Source: Polyodon spathula (taxonomy: Eukaryota > Chordata > Actinopteri > Acipenseriformes > Polyodontidae). From it: a DNA stretch of 64,000 bases. The DNA is taken from the NCBI RefSeq assembly GCF_017654505.1, contig NC_054535.1, forward strand, positions 48,692,848 through 48,756,847, written 5' to 3'. Below are positions 33,186-43,782 of this stretch, one piece after another. The position numbers were made by a program, and so were the translations under genes. Numbering within the stretch: position 1 is the stretch's first letter; each line of letters opens with the position of its first letter. The notes under the pieces are model-generated. The model saw nothing but the letters and a program-made list of their open reading frames with translations. It was not told the origin of the DNA and did not search any database.

Positions 33186-33960
33186 AAAATATTTGCATTT
33201 GAAGAGCAACAAAAAACATACACTATATAGCGTACTGTGTGCCGTAGACCTCCTAGCAAAACACAGTTGAATGAAGTTTTTTTTTTTACAGGTTTTTAAA
33301 TTATATTGTCACAAAACTCTTGGATTCGCCATGCCAGGTAAACAGTTCAGTCATGCAATGCCATTTGGGAGAAAATCAATAAGACAGAGTAAGGGAGGGG
33401 ATACACATTTTTGCATTTACAGTGCATCATTAAAGAAGAATGCAAAACTATGCAATTAAGATGGAAACCTATTAATCCAAACCAAGTTTACAGGTAAGTT
33501 AACAAAGTTGAAAGCCCATTAAAAAAACACATTTCACCATTTGCTAATTAAATGGTCCAGTTTATAATCTTTAATTGTGCTTGTCACTACTGACAGACAC
33601 AAAAATTATATTTATTACTGGTAACAAATTTATTAATGGTAAATTTCAGAAATGTGAAATAAACTTCAAAGCTACAAAACACATTTAAAGACATTATATC
33701 AGTATGTTTAGGTCTGTTAAGTATTTTAAGCTCAGTGGCATCAGCAACTCTAATCCTAAGCTTTCTAGATTCAAGAACCCATGAGACAACCTATAGCACA
33801 GACGTATTATTTATAGGAACAAACTACAAGACCACTGGGAATTTCGATCCTTGTGTATTATATTGTATACAATGCATTTTTCCTCTGCCATATTTGAGCC
33901 TGTAGAAATATTAAAAAGTTTGGCTTCAATTGTACTCATTTCTTTAGTATTTAACACATT
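33186..33960. other. Anonymous sequence, no gene seen
   Basis: No clear second MADF exon or transposase frame was found here. Confidence 0.4.
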
Positions 33961-34189
33961 TTACAACTGAGGCCCAAATTTATAAAGGGGAAAAACCAGC
34001 TGCAAAAAGTGTGTGTTCAGTACGACCGCACTCATTGTCAAAATAGCAACCTATTTTATAAGACTAATTAGGTAAAGCAGGTGATTCTGCAATCAACCAA
34101 TTTAAATACACCTAACCACATTTAACGGTGGAGAATTACATACCTCACAATAAATAGCAGGTTTGGGTCAACCCTGCGTGTTAGGCTAC
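33961..34189 (+). mobile_element. Possible Harbinger-like 5' end and leader, split by LTR element
   Basis: It starts TGAGGCCCAAATTTATAAAG, resembling terminal sequences of Harbinger-type elements. It runs to the gctac target duplication at 34,185-34,189. The other half of the target continues at 36,585 and within 25 bases enters a Myb/SANT-like reading frame. I infer that this stretch is the leader of that ORF, separated from it by the LTR retrotransposon. Confidence 0.4.
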
Positions 34190-34834
34190 TGTGTACATTT
34201 AGTTGTTTATTTTTAGAATGGGGTCTCCCCCTCCTGCCCTGGGTTGTTTTGTATTTGTTTATTATGATTTATTTATTGTATTTATGACACCGAAAGCCGT
34301 GGTTATTGTTTTTGTTTGTATTTATTGTATTTAAATATGACGGCGTATCCGTGCGGTTTGGATTGTTATTGTTCTGTTTTTATTTTAGACGTGTTCTGGC
34401 AGAGGCGAGGTAGTAGCTCGTCCTCTGCCAGGAATGATTAAAAACCTTGTGCAGAAGGTGGCCATCTCCCGAACTAATTAAGTGATTTAATTTGTTGTTA
34501 AATCGGAAGATGGTCACCTGTATATAAACCTGCAGCTCTCTGCACTCTGGGTGGGTGTTCTGAAGTGGAGAACGGGAGAGCGAGAGAGAAAAATTTAAAA
34601 GTAAAAATAAGATATAGGAACAGTGAAGGCGATCGCCCAGCCTGACCTATATTTGTATTATTTCTGTTTGTGATTTGTTTTGTTTCATTATTTATTTTTG
34701 CTCTGTGAGCAAGTGTTTTTGTTTAAATATTTTATTTTTGTCAAAATAAACGGCGCACCACGTCTTTTGCCCTGCAGTACTGCCTTTGTGTTTTTCATGC
34801 TTCTGGCCTGACGTCGCCACTCGCTAGCCTGTCA
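34190..34834 (+). repeat. 5' LTR with TATA box and polyadenylation signal
   Basis: TATA box TATATAAA at 34,521-34,528. The leader motif AGTGAAGGCGATCGCCCAGC is at 34,622-34,644, about 100 bases downstream. AATAAA is at about 34,745. The end reads CTCGCTAGCCTGTCA, where the terminal CA pair of the canonical CCTGTCACA is altered. Confidence 0.85.
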
Positions 34835-34889
34835 TCTCAAGCCAGATAGAAGGTGCTGCAGTATTTATTTATTTATTTTTTTTATTGTG

Positions 34890-35254
34890 GAGTAAGATAA
34901 AGGATTGGAGGAAAGAGGAGGATGGGAAGGAGACAGCTGCAGCAAAACCAGCAACTGCAGTAGTAACAGCAGGCACAGGAGGAGAGCAGCCCACATAGAC
35001 CTACTGTTGCTGCATCTGTGGGGAGTAGGGGCATTTCCCAGTTAATTGCCCCCTCCCTGAAGAGTGAAATTGCAGTTGCTGGAGAAGAGACAAGGAGGAG
35101 GAGGTGCATCCACAGCCCAAGAGGGAGGAGCCTGAACATCCTACGTCTGAATGAGAGGAGCTTGAACATCCTACGCCTGTGAGAGGAGCCCGAACGTCCA
35201 CAGCCCAATAGGGGGGAGTCAGAGCGTCCACAGCCCAAGAAGGGATAGTCAGTG
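34890..35254 (+). repeat. Tandem ~28-bp words in the LTR element interior
   Basis: Successive variants of GA(A/G)C(G/A)TCC(A/T)CAGCC(C)AAGAGGGAGGAG occur at about 35,100-35,254, with another copy after the nested LTR at 35,685. Five or six units are seen. The nested LTR interrupts the array. Confidence 0.75.
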
Positions 35255-35674
35255 CATCCACAACTGGCGAGTGAATAGAGGCCCAGAGACAGTCTGTAGT
35301 TCAAAAAAATTATTAAATAAATACACAAAAAATAAAAGGGCACAAGGGCCAAAACAAAGCGATTTAAACACAAAAAGAAAGACAAAAAGCAAAACTAACA
35401 AAAATAACAATTTCCAGGCTGGGCAATGCCTTCACTGGATTTATCAAAATTCAAAAATCACACACCAAAAACCACCAACCTGCTTCCTCAGCTCCCTCCT
35501 CCTAAATGAGAAGCAGAGGCCTCCTTTTATGTCAGGTGGCTGGGCGCTGATTGATCGTTAATTAACCTAATCAACTAATCAACCACAGCCACCTGAACAT
35601 AATAAACCAGGCAGGTAGGGGAAATTAACCCCATCCCTGCCAATTTAAAAAGGGCAGAGCTTTGCCCTGCCACA
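35255..35674 (-). mobile_element. Nested solo LTR in inverse orientation
   Basis: On the minus strand it starts TGTGGCAGGGCAAAGC and has a TATA-like ACATAAAAGG (35,523-35,532). It carries the leader motif AGTGAAGGCATTGCCCAGCC (35,415-35,436) and ends near CACTCGCCAGTTGT. A related start, TGTGGCAGGGCAGGAG, occurs at 55,034. Left and right flanks both read CCACAA, but the exact duplication is ambiguous. It splits the tandem array of the host LTR element. Confidence 0.75.
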
Positions 35675-35689
35675 AGGGGGAAGGCTGAA

Positions 35690-35990
35690 CGTCCACAGCC
35701 CAGGTACCCACCAGCAGAGGGAGAATACCTGCTGGTTCCGCCTCCATCACCACCTGGAGCAGAGCAGCAGGAGCTGCCTCTGCCTCCACCACCGCCAGGA
35801 GCAGAGCAGCAGGAGCTCCCTCTGTCTCCACCACTGCCAGAGGGAGAGCAACAGGAGCTGCCTCTGCCTTCATCATTGGAGGGACCAGAGCAGGATGCTG
35901 CCAGTCCTCAGCAGCCCCTGCATAGGTTGCTGAGTGGAGCATGGGGGAAAACCACCGGGACGCAGCGACTGTGAAAAGAGAACACCACTG
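35690..35990 (+). pseudogene. Proline/glutamine-rich repeat ORF remnant in LTR element
   Basis: One plus-strand frame reads 'PPPPGAEQQELPLPPPPP', 'GAEQQELPLSPPLPEGEQQE' and 'LPLPSSLEGPEQDAASPQQP'. That is three imperfect repeats of a 'PPPPGAEQQELPL' unit of about 14-18 residues (roughly 45 bp), followed by 'LHRLLSGAWGKTTG' and a stop near 35,970. There is no start codon in frame nearby and no domain match from memory. It is probably a low-complexity piece of the gag or spacer region. Function unknown. Confidence 0.5.
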
Positions 35991-36094
35991 CTAGTCCTGG
36001 CTCCTTTCCTGCAGTCACCTCCCGAAGGTTCGCTGCCACCGTCGCCTCTCGAGGGAACGCTGCTGCCCTGTTATGCATCGTCTGGGGATGCCAG

Positions 36095-36584
36095 TTCGCT
36101 ATCGCCGTGCGGTTTAATTTGTTATTGTTCTGTTTTTATTTTAGACGTGTTCTGGCAGAGGCGAGGTAGTAGCACGTCCTCTGCCAGGAATGATTAAAAA
36201 CTTTGTGCAGAAGGTGGCCATCTCACGATTTAATTAAGTGATTTAATTTGTTGCTAATCAGGAGATGGTCACCTGTATATAAACCTGCAGCTCTCTGCAC
36301 TCTGGGTGGATGTTCAGAAGTGGAGAACAGGAGAGCAAGAGGAGAGAGAAATTTAAAAGTAAAAATAAGATACAGGAAGAGTGAAGGTGATCGCCCAGCC
36401 TGACCTATATTTGTATTCGTGATTTGTTTTGTTTAACTGTTTATTTTTGCTCTGCGAGCAATTTGTTTAAATATTTTAATTATTTTTGTTAAAATAAAGG
36501 CACACTGCGTCTTTTACCCCTGCAGTACTGCCTTTGTGTTCTTCTTGTTTCTGGCCTGATGTCACCACTCACCAGCCTGTCACA
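36095..36584 (+). repeat. 3' LTR, 5'-truncated
   Basis: It matches the 5' LTR from CGCCGTGCGGTTT onward, with TATA box TATATAAA at 36,276-36,283, leader motif at 36,380-36,402 and the CCTGTCACA end. It lacks the first about 155 bases of the LTR. Confidence 0.85.
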
Positions 36585-36606
36585 GCTACACATTCCAAAA
36601 GAAAAT

Positions 36607-36750
36607 GAATGGCACACAAAGACCTCGGCCTGGTACTAGCCATGGTGATGAGGATGCTCATAAGCGAAAACTGAAATTTACCAATATGGAATTGGAGATT
36701 TTGGTACAAGCAGTACTTCTAACACATGAAATATATCACCAGGACAAATG
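36607..36750 (+). pseudogene. Myb/SANT-like DNA-binding ORF, truncated
   Basis: A 47-codon frame starts at ATG 36,607 and reads 'MNGTQRPRPGTSHGDEDAHK' then 'RKLKFTNMELEILVQAVLL'. The latter part matches the start of the Myb/SANT-like domain found in NAIF1-like and PIF/Harbinger-associated proteins ('FT..ELE.LV..V'). It binds DNA in the family. The frame stops after 'HEIYHQDK', within helix 1-2 of the domain, so the product would be truncated. The LTR element lies 18 bases upstream of the start, and the likely leader is on its far side (33,961-34,189). Confidence 0.6.
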
Positions 36751-38080
36751 AATAAAATACGGAATGTGTGGTGGCTTCTTAATGAACAAATGTACCACTT
36801 CAGAGTTTGTAGTCTAGGTTGCTTATACATTACGACGCATCATCCAGTTACTGTGCTTCGCACATTAGTTCAACTTCTTATTTCGTGTAGAATAATTCCA
36901 AGCGTACAGACTTTTCAAACTTCAGAAACAATAAGTGTTATTTACTTACCTTCGTGGCAGTCAAACAGGTGGATAATCCTTCCATGGTTGTACTGCAATA
37001 TGTTCAGCTACAATACAGCTTCTGTCTTCAATTTAACTACGACTTATATCTTCGTTGAATCTTATGCAGTTACAACTCTCCTATTTCTTATGTTTGTCTG
37101 TATTTCTTACTGAATGATTTTAAATCATATCTGTATGGTATATATGGTCTAAAAACTGTACTTGCTCTAGCTACAAATTAACTGTGTCATCTGTCCCTCT
37201 GTCCTTTTTTGTTTTTTACCATTTTCTTTCCAACTAGAATTTAACAATACTGCCTGAACCAGAATGCCATATTACAAAAAAATACATTCTGTAGACATTA
37301 GTAAAATAATAGTGGAGGATGAGCCCTCATTGTATATGAGACTTTTTTCTTTTGTGTGCCTCAGAATACCGTTCTTTTAATAATGCCTACTTTAAGAAGT
37401 AAAGGCTCTTGTTAGAACCTTGCTTTGCCACTGTGGAGAGACCTTTTTAGGTGCTTCTAAGAACCTTTTTTACATGGATTCTATATTCTTTATTTGCAGA
37501 CTCTGTTTTGTCATGTAAGCTATGAAACATGTCTTGAAAATTGGAGTTTGCAAAACAATATGGTACTGGTACTATAAATTGTAATTTACAAACTGACTTG
37601 ATCAGAAGGGTTAAAAAATGAGCTCTTTGCAAAATGTTACTAAATGTTTCTTTGTCCTTGAATACAATGTCTCCTTCTTGCTGCAGACAAGTTTCCCACA
37701 TCACCTTGCCTTTTATATAGCCTACTGTCTGACTGCAAACATTTAACGCCTGCTTTTCAGTGTTCTTAAAATAATCATGCAAATACGAGGTCCGCAATTA
37801 CCAGCAGCTTTAATAAATTAGACGGGATATTTAATAGACCTCATTTGCAAAAATCCCCTCCCAATTTTGGCGGTTTCATTCAGAAACGCCCCAGAATTAT
37901 ATATGCATATACAAAATTACATATGCATCAAGGGGCTAAAGCACAGAGACATTGCCCCCACAAATCACGTATTAATTGCGTGTTTTATAAATCCCATCCA
38001 AGAATTCAGTTCCCTCAGCGCCCGTTTTACAGTCGTAAAATATGCGCAATGCTTTTAGAAATAATAATATTAATATTAAT
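36751..38080. other. Mostly anonymous sequence
   Basis: A 116-codon minus-strand frame at 37,447-37,797 ('MRTSYLHDYFKNTEKQALNV' at its start) is the longest here. I recognise no domain and see no neighbouring coding block, so I do not call it a gene. 37,860-38,030 may be the far end of the Harbinger-like element (TTTTATAAATCCC, inverted GGGATTTATAAAA), but this is weak. Confidence 0.35.
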
Positions 38081-38084
38081 CTTT

Positions 38085-38315
38085 ATTTTTATATAGTGCC
38101 TTTCATAGTGGACCACCATCACAAAGGGCTTTACAAGTTACGAGACTAGAGCATGTGAACTATGCATCAGTTGCAGAGTCACTTACAACAACGTCTCACC
38201 CAAAAGACGGAGCACAAGGAGGTTAAGTGACTTGGTCAGAGTCACACAATGAGTCAGAGTCTGGTTACAAGCCTGTTTCTTATACACTGGACCACACAGC
38301 CTAAATCTGGGCCTG
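38085..38315 (+). repeat. Dispersed SINE-like repeat, copy 2 (longer)
   Basis: It is nearly identical to 17,005-17,155 and continues further with GTGACTTGGTCAGAGTCACA and CAATGAGTCAGAG. The added 3' part contains a short inverted motif (GTGACTTGG..CAGAGTCAC). Confidence 0.75.
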
Positions 38316-38560
38316 AGTGCTTTATAGTTCTGGAAGAATATCTAAGCATTGTGAAAAGTAATATTTTAGGATGATTTAAGTAATCCCAAAGTAATTGTTT
38401 AGACATTTTAGGCAAGCCTTAATGAATCATATTACACTTCTAGAAGTATTTTAGATTTTGAGTGTTTGGTCAGTTAATATTTAATTTGAGTCATGGTACA
38501 AAATGTTTCTCATCAATTAAGTGATTTCACATTTATATTTAACAACAGTGAGTATTAATT

Positions 38561-38561
<1 letters not shown>

Positions 38562-38614
<53 letters not shown>
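38562..38614. repeat. (AAT)n microsatellite
   Basis: Pure AAT/TAA run. Confidence 0.95.
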
Positions 38615-41364
38615 TTCCATTTCATTTACTTATCTATTAAAACCTATAAAAATACTTCCCTCATTAAAAGTATCTTTTGAAATCATCAGGTAGCAACAAA
38701 TATAAATACATGTTTGACAACCTGTGAATTAGCCCACAGTTATGGCATCTGATGTTGGCTCTATTTTTCAACTGTAAACACCTGTTATTTCTAGTGTGAA
38801 GGTGTTTTTCTTCCCGCAATTAAAAAAAAAAAAAAGACGGGGGGTGACAAAGCAAAACTGAGGATGAATGACACAGTAGAGGAACAATTATCTGGAACTG
38901 TATAAATATGTGACAGAAGTACTGTACTGTAGGTATTAAGCATTAACAAGGATATTTGCTCATAACATGCCACTTTTTTGTGCCCATTATATTGATGCTG
39001 CCTTATTGATTTTTGGCATTAGCTGTTCCTTATAAATAAACATCAACATGTAGAGCTCTGAATTGCAATACTCTCTGGCAGGCCATGATGTACAGAGGTG
39101 TGCACAGGCATAAAGACACAAGTTAGTAATGGGCTACATTTACATTAGAAAAAAAACTTCACTGAATGGTGTGCATTTTAATTTCCCATTCCATGCACCT
39201 CATCCTTGTAATACATGTTTAAATAATTATATCTGCCTCTCATTGGGGTTTAAGTACATAGTCAACAGAGTGTACAGCTCACTATTCTGTAATGGACTGT
39301 TTACTCCGTAAAGACAAGGCTGTGTATTTATAGGATAGATACATATAGAACAGTGTTTGAACATTAAGATTATTATGTGAAATTAGTTCACAGATAGTAA
39401 ATTTGGGCTCCCAGAATGTGTGTAGAGGGATAGCTTTGACTTTGTTATAAAGACATAGGGGATTTGCAATATTTATACAGTTGGATTGGACTGTACTGTT
39501 CTATGTTTTTTTTATTGTTGTAATCGTCAGCAAGCAACCCACATAGATGGTAATCAACTAACAAGTCAGTCTACTGTTACCCTTCAAGACTCTACAGAAC
39601 AACCCACAAAGACTATTTTAATTGTTTTTAATCAGTGAGTGACAGCATGGGTGTTGTTTTGGGGGCAAAACAAAAAGTAACAAAATAATTTCCTCACATT
39701 TTCCCTTACATTCTAATTACACTTCATTTTCAGATGTTCAAATATGGTAATTAACATAACATTCCAAAATGTAAATCATTTATCCCACCACAGAAAGCAA
39801 CAAGGAGAAATCCCATCAGCTGATTAAATAGTAAACACCAACTAATTGCATATCATCAGGGGGGCTGCCTCCCCCAAACACTCTCATTTTTTTTTTTTTA
39901 TTTCCAAAGATTTAACCTTTCAAATTACTAAACAAATTGATGAAAGGCTAATTGTTTCTAAGTGGGAAAGAGGTGCCAACAAATGGCATGCCCTGCTGTG
40001 TCTTAAGCATTCTCATGAACATCCACGAAGAGGAAACCGCAGGATATGTAGTATACCATCGTTACAACATGGGTCACCTGCCCATTGTACTGTAGTATGC
40101 AATACAGGTGTAAGCAATAGCTTTTGTCTCTCCAGTAATAAATAGTTTTATTTTCATATTTTTATGAAAATACTCTTCAAATGCTATGAGTTGAGCGTAT
40201 CAGGATTGGATGTGTAAGCTGAATAATTTGGGTAACATAACAGTTCAAAATGCAAACACATAGTTAAGTTGCAATATAGAGAGCAGGTACTAGTGTTCAC
40301 TGGTATGTTAGTTTCTGGCATTCAAAGTAATAAAATAAAAGACAGTAAAATCCCAAACTTCTACCATCTGGGTTCATTATATTGTAAAAATCTAATTTGC
40401 TGGCAGAAGTACCATCGGGTATGCAGGAAGAATTACTCTAATGCAATTAAAATGATACTTTTTATTTATTTATTTTTTAACTTAGTGATGCTCCCCATTA
40501 TGATTATCCTACAGCTTGCTGATTTAAAACAGAATCCTTAGAAAGACCGCCCCTAAGCCCCTGAGAGTAGATCTTTCACCTGGATTTCTTCATTCTTTTA
40601 TATTTAAAATTGAATTTTGTAGCTTCATCTTTTGGCCTTTAAAACCTCTCCCTGTGCCCCTTAATAGGTACTTTGTGTAGAATTGCCTACAGCAACTCTT
40701 GATGGGAGATGCTAGAATTGGAATATCTGTGAGCATCCCTGCCTCGAGTGGCTGTCAATGACTTCTCTAAAGGCCTCAGCGATCACTTGGCTCAGTGATG
40801 TGATATAGACTGCCTCCACTAAGATGCAATTGATCACCCCATGACACAGAAGCCTTTCTGGGACTCAGCTGGCTCTCAGCAGCAGCAGGCCAGGAAAAAA
40901 AAAGTAACTTTCAACAAGGTGGATGTTAAAAACCTGCCTTTTATTTAACACCCAAGGAAATGAAGTAGCCTAAATAAAAACAAAGTTAACTTCTTCAAAA
41001 GCTGTCAACTAAAGCTATTTCAAAAATAAAAAAGAACTTGTGGTGTTGTTCATTTATAACCAATATCCTACCCTGTTGCAATCCTATTGCTTTCTTGACT
41101 GGCTTAATATAGTAAGTGTGTATTCCTGCATGAGCTCTGTCATGATTGCACTACAATGACAGAATGGTTTTCAATCATACACCACCACTGGCATAATGTG
41201 TTTGACACTCATCTAAGGTTTATAACATGTATACTGTATGCTTGGTAGGGTCAACAATATGGCAACCATTTAGAGATATCTCGAAATGTATTTCAAGTTA
41301 CCTTAAATTGAATTTAACAAAAAATAAATAAAAAAATACCATAATACTGTAAAAAGTGTGAGAT
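38615..41364. other. Anonymous sequence, no gene seen
   Basis: About 2.7 kb with only chance reading frames. 39,858-39,900 has a C-run and a T-run but no recognised element. Confidence 0.5.
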
Positions 41365-41640
41365 CTGTTACCGTAAAAACCATTACATAAGTTGTAGACA
41401 TTTTCACGGGTCCCTTAAAAAAAGGGGGGAGTGACTAATACACCAATTCACCAGTGTGTCTAATATTAAAGTATTTTACCAGTAACACAATTGGATTACC
41501 ACAGCCACGGTTACGGCTCACACAAACTTAACTGTCAACAACCCAATTTATTTTTTCTGAATCTACGGAATTGAGGTCATGTTTAAGCGATAGAGTTATG
41601 CATCCCGAGCCATAGGCAAGGGCGCTAACGAAAGTCAACA
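41365..41640. repeat. Copy of the CCATTGTATAAGTCG-type repeat
   Basis: It contains GTTACCGTAAAAACCATTAC then ATAAGTTGTAGAC at 41,370-41,400. It also has AAAAAGGGGGGAGTGACTAA (41,420-41,440), matching AAAAAGGGGGGAGCGACTTT at 12,838, and TTTATTTTTTCTGAATCTAC at 41,549, matching 11,799. So it carries both end types seen at 11.8 and 12.85 kb in one shorter unit. Superfamily unknown. Confidence 0.5.
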
Positions 41641-42640
41641 TCGACGGGACACTATCGCTAATAGAAAACGATTTATTTCTTTATTTTCTCTTAAAAAAAA
41701 AAAAACTACTTTAAAATCTATATTTACCTTGAACTTCTGATATTTCACCAGGTGTATATACACACATTTATGAAGAACTTATGTTTATCAAGTCAGCAGT
41801 AGAGTACAGGGTGGAGCCAAGTTACAAGTTCAAGGATCCCCTAAATATTGTATTGTAAAACATGCATAAACTCTACCTAAAGAATTTGGAGGGCTACAAA
41901 GAATTAGAAAAGACATTCAAAATGATTATCTAAATTCTTTCTGATGTTATTATAATTTAAATAAATTTACAAACATGCAATCTTGCTCTTTGTTCCTAAA
42001 GGTTTGCTTGAATAAACCTGTGGAATCCAGATTGTTACTGGCATTACTTATCTATATCTAGTTTTAGTACCCTGTCCTGTCTACTCTAAAATAAATTAGA
42101 GACCCACATATTGTCCTCTACCATATGTTCTTGGAATTCATTACACTTACTGTGCAGCTCAAGGCCAATAACTAACCTCCCTCTTAAACACAGTATGTCA
42201 GCATCATTACCTCTGCAAAGCAAACCACAGCATGTACCGGTAGATTTCTTAGGGATCCTGGAAGTTGATTTGAAAGACAACACTAGCAAACCTTATTATT
42301 AAGTAACTTTAGCTCAGCGTAATCAATAACATGAATACATCTGGGAATGGATTAGATTCTGATACTGTTGCACCTTTTTACACAATGCAATTGATTCCTA
42401 TTTCCTAAATATGAACACAGACATATAGATAGTTATATGTGGGGTTGGTGAGATATTGATTTTATTTTCTTCATATTTAGTCACTGATGTTCAAGGTTAA
42501 CAAGGGCAAATCTGTCCCACAAAGTCTAATATTAGTCACTGTACTTGTCATACGGCCCTGTTAAAAATAAACAACGGCCAATCTGATATATTCACCTGTT
42601 TGGATTACTCAGAGAACAATCTGGTCAGACATGCTTATAC
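41641..42640. other. Anonymous sequence, no gene seen
   Basis: No coding or repeat signature was recognised. Confidence 0.45.
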
Positions 42641-42842
42641 CAGGGCTGGTCAGCCCTGGTCCTGGAGAGCCATAGTCCTGCAGGTTTTCTAGGTATCTTC
42701 AAATCATTAATGGCTAAAGACCTGGATAAACAGTTGGTGTTGACCAATTAAGAACATAATTGGTTCAATTAAGTAATTGAGAACTCAGGAGGAATGAAAA
42801 CCAGTAGACCTTGTGACTCTCCAGAACCAGAGTTGAACTCCT
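42641..42842. mobile_element. Palindromic MITE, copy 2
   Basis: The left arm starts CCAGGGCTGGTCAGCCCTGG then TCCTGGAGAGCC. The right arm read inverted gives TCTGGTTCTGGAGAGTC. The centre has TTGACCAATTAAGAACATAA against its inverse. It is a diverged member of the foldback family at 31,349-31,547. Confidence 0.8.
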
Positions 42843-43782
42843 TATCTGTATGTAATGTAACTTTAAATAATTTTCTGATCAGTGCACGTTCATAACAGCC
42901 ACCCAAAGCAGTTGCATTCCACTGTACTTTCAACTAATTAGTTATCATGTAAATCAAGAACCAGTACATTTGGTAAGAAAGTAATCCAGGTCAAAAGGAT
43001 AAAGCTGTGTGTTTCTATGGTATTGCAGAAACTGAGGTGTTGTTTGTTTTCTTAATTGTTTATTGTTATAACAATGCCATGTATATTGTAATTTACAGAT
43101 ACTTACTTAATGTATGGATATTTTTATCTAAATGCTGCCACTGTTTAAATAAGTAAAACAAGGCTCTTTGAAAATCAAAACATCAACCAGTGTATATGAG
43201 TTTCTTATGTGTTTACATATGTATAAATATGTAAACTGCTTGTGGGATTTCTGGGTTACCCCTTTAAAGAAAGCAGTATTTGGTGCTGTGACTTTTAAGG
43301 TAAAGTTGCTGGACAGGAGGAATATCTGCTTGTGTACTGGGTGTCTTACGTTTTTTGGCTGGGAGCCTCTCTGGCTGGCTGAGAACTGGCCTTAAGGAAT
43401 TGAGGTTGGTGGTGTTGGGCGTCCAAGGCTTGGAAGCGACCTTTGCTTGCCCCCAAGGAAGAACCCTGCTTCCCACATCTATGTCACTAATGAGAGTGAG
43501 ATTTTTGCTATCATTTTTAACTATGTTTTTTACTATATCTCACTGGTTGCTCTTGCCCCCTCCAACACCTCCATGGTTACAACTATATAAACCGGTGATG
43601 CCGCCAAAGTGTATTTAACTTTTTTTATATTTACATTTCAATTTTGTGACACAAATAAAGAGTCCAATTGTATTAGTGTTTCAGTAGTTGCTGGCTAAGA
43701 GAACACCCCTCGAGAAGCAAGCAAAGTGTTCTTTAAGACGGTCAGCCACCTGACACAATATGACTCAATAAATAAATAAATA
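42843..43782. other. Mostly anonymous; weak promoter-like segment
   Basis: 43,580-43,665 has a TATA-like CTATATAAACC and AATAAA 70 bases apart, after a GC-richer stretch (43,330-43,480). It could be an eroded LTR, but no second copy or target duplication is visible. Confidence 0.3.

Larger units (their letters stand above)
34190..36584 (+). mobile_element. Complete non-autonomous LTR retrotransposon, target duplication gctac
   Basis: The element begins TGTGTACATTTAG and ends CCTGTCACA. It is flanked by identical gctac copies (34,185-34,189 and 36,585-36,589). The 5' LTR is about 34,190-34,834. The 3' LTR is truncated at its start (about 36,095-36,584). They match through GCCGTGCGG, GACGTGTTCTGGCAGAGGCG, TGTATATAAACCTGCAGC and GTACTGCCTTTGTGTT. 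The interior lacks protease, RT, RNase H and integrase. It holds tandem 28-bp words, a second LTR in inverse orientation and a proline-rich repeat. It depends on enzymes supplied by other copies. It is gypsy-like by its 5-bp duplication and LTR kinship. Confidence 0.9.

Noticed and set aside
34882..35385. 167-codon minus-strand frame rich in Ser, Cys and Leu
   Set aside because: It runs through the tandem 28-bp words of the LTR element and into the nested LTR. The repetitive protein pattern reflects the DNA repeat.
37447..37797. 116-codon open frame on the minus strand
   Set aside because: No recognisable domain, no neighbouring coding block and no splice or promoter context. Its length is possible by chance in 64 kb of sequence.
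43580..43665. LTR with TATA box and AATAAA
   Set aside because: Only 70 bases separate the signals. There is no second copy, no canonical ends and no target duplication.
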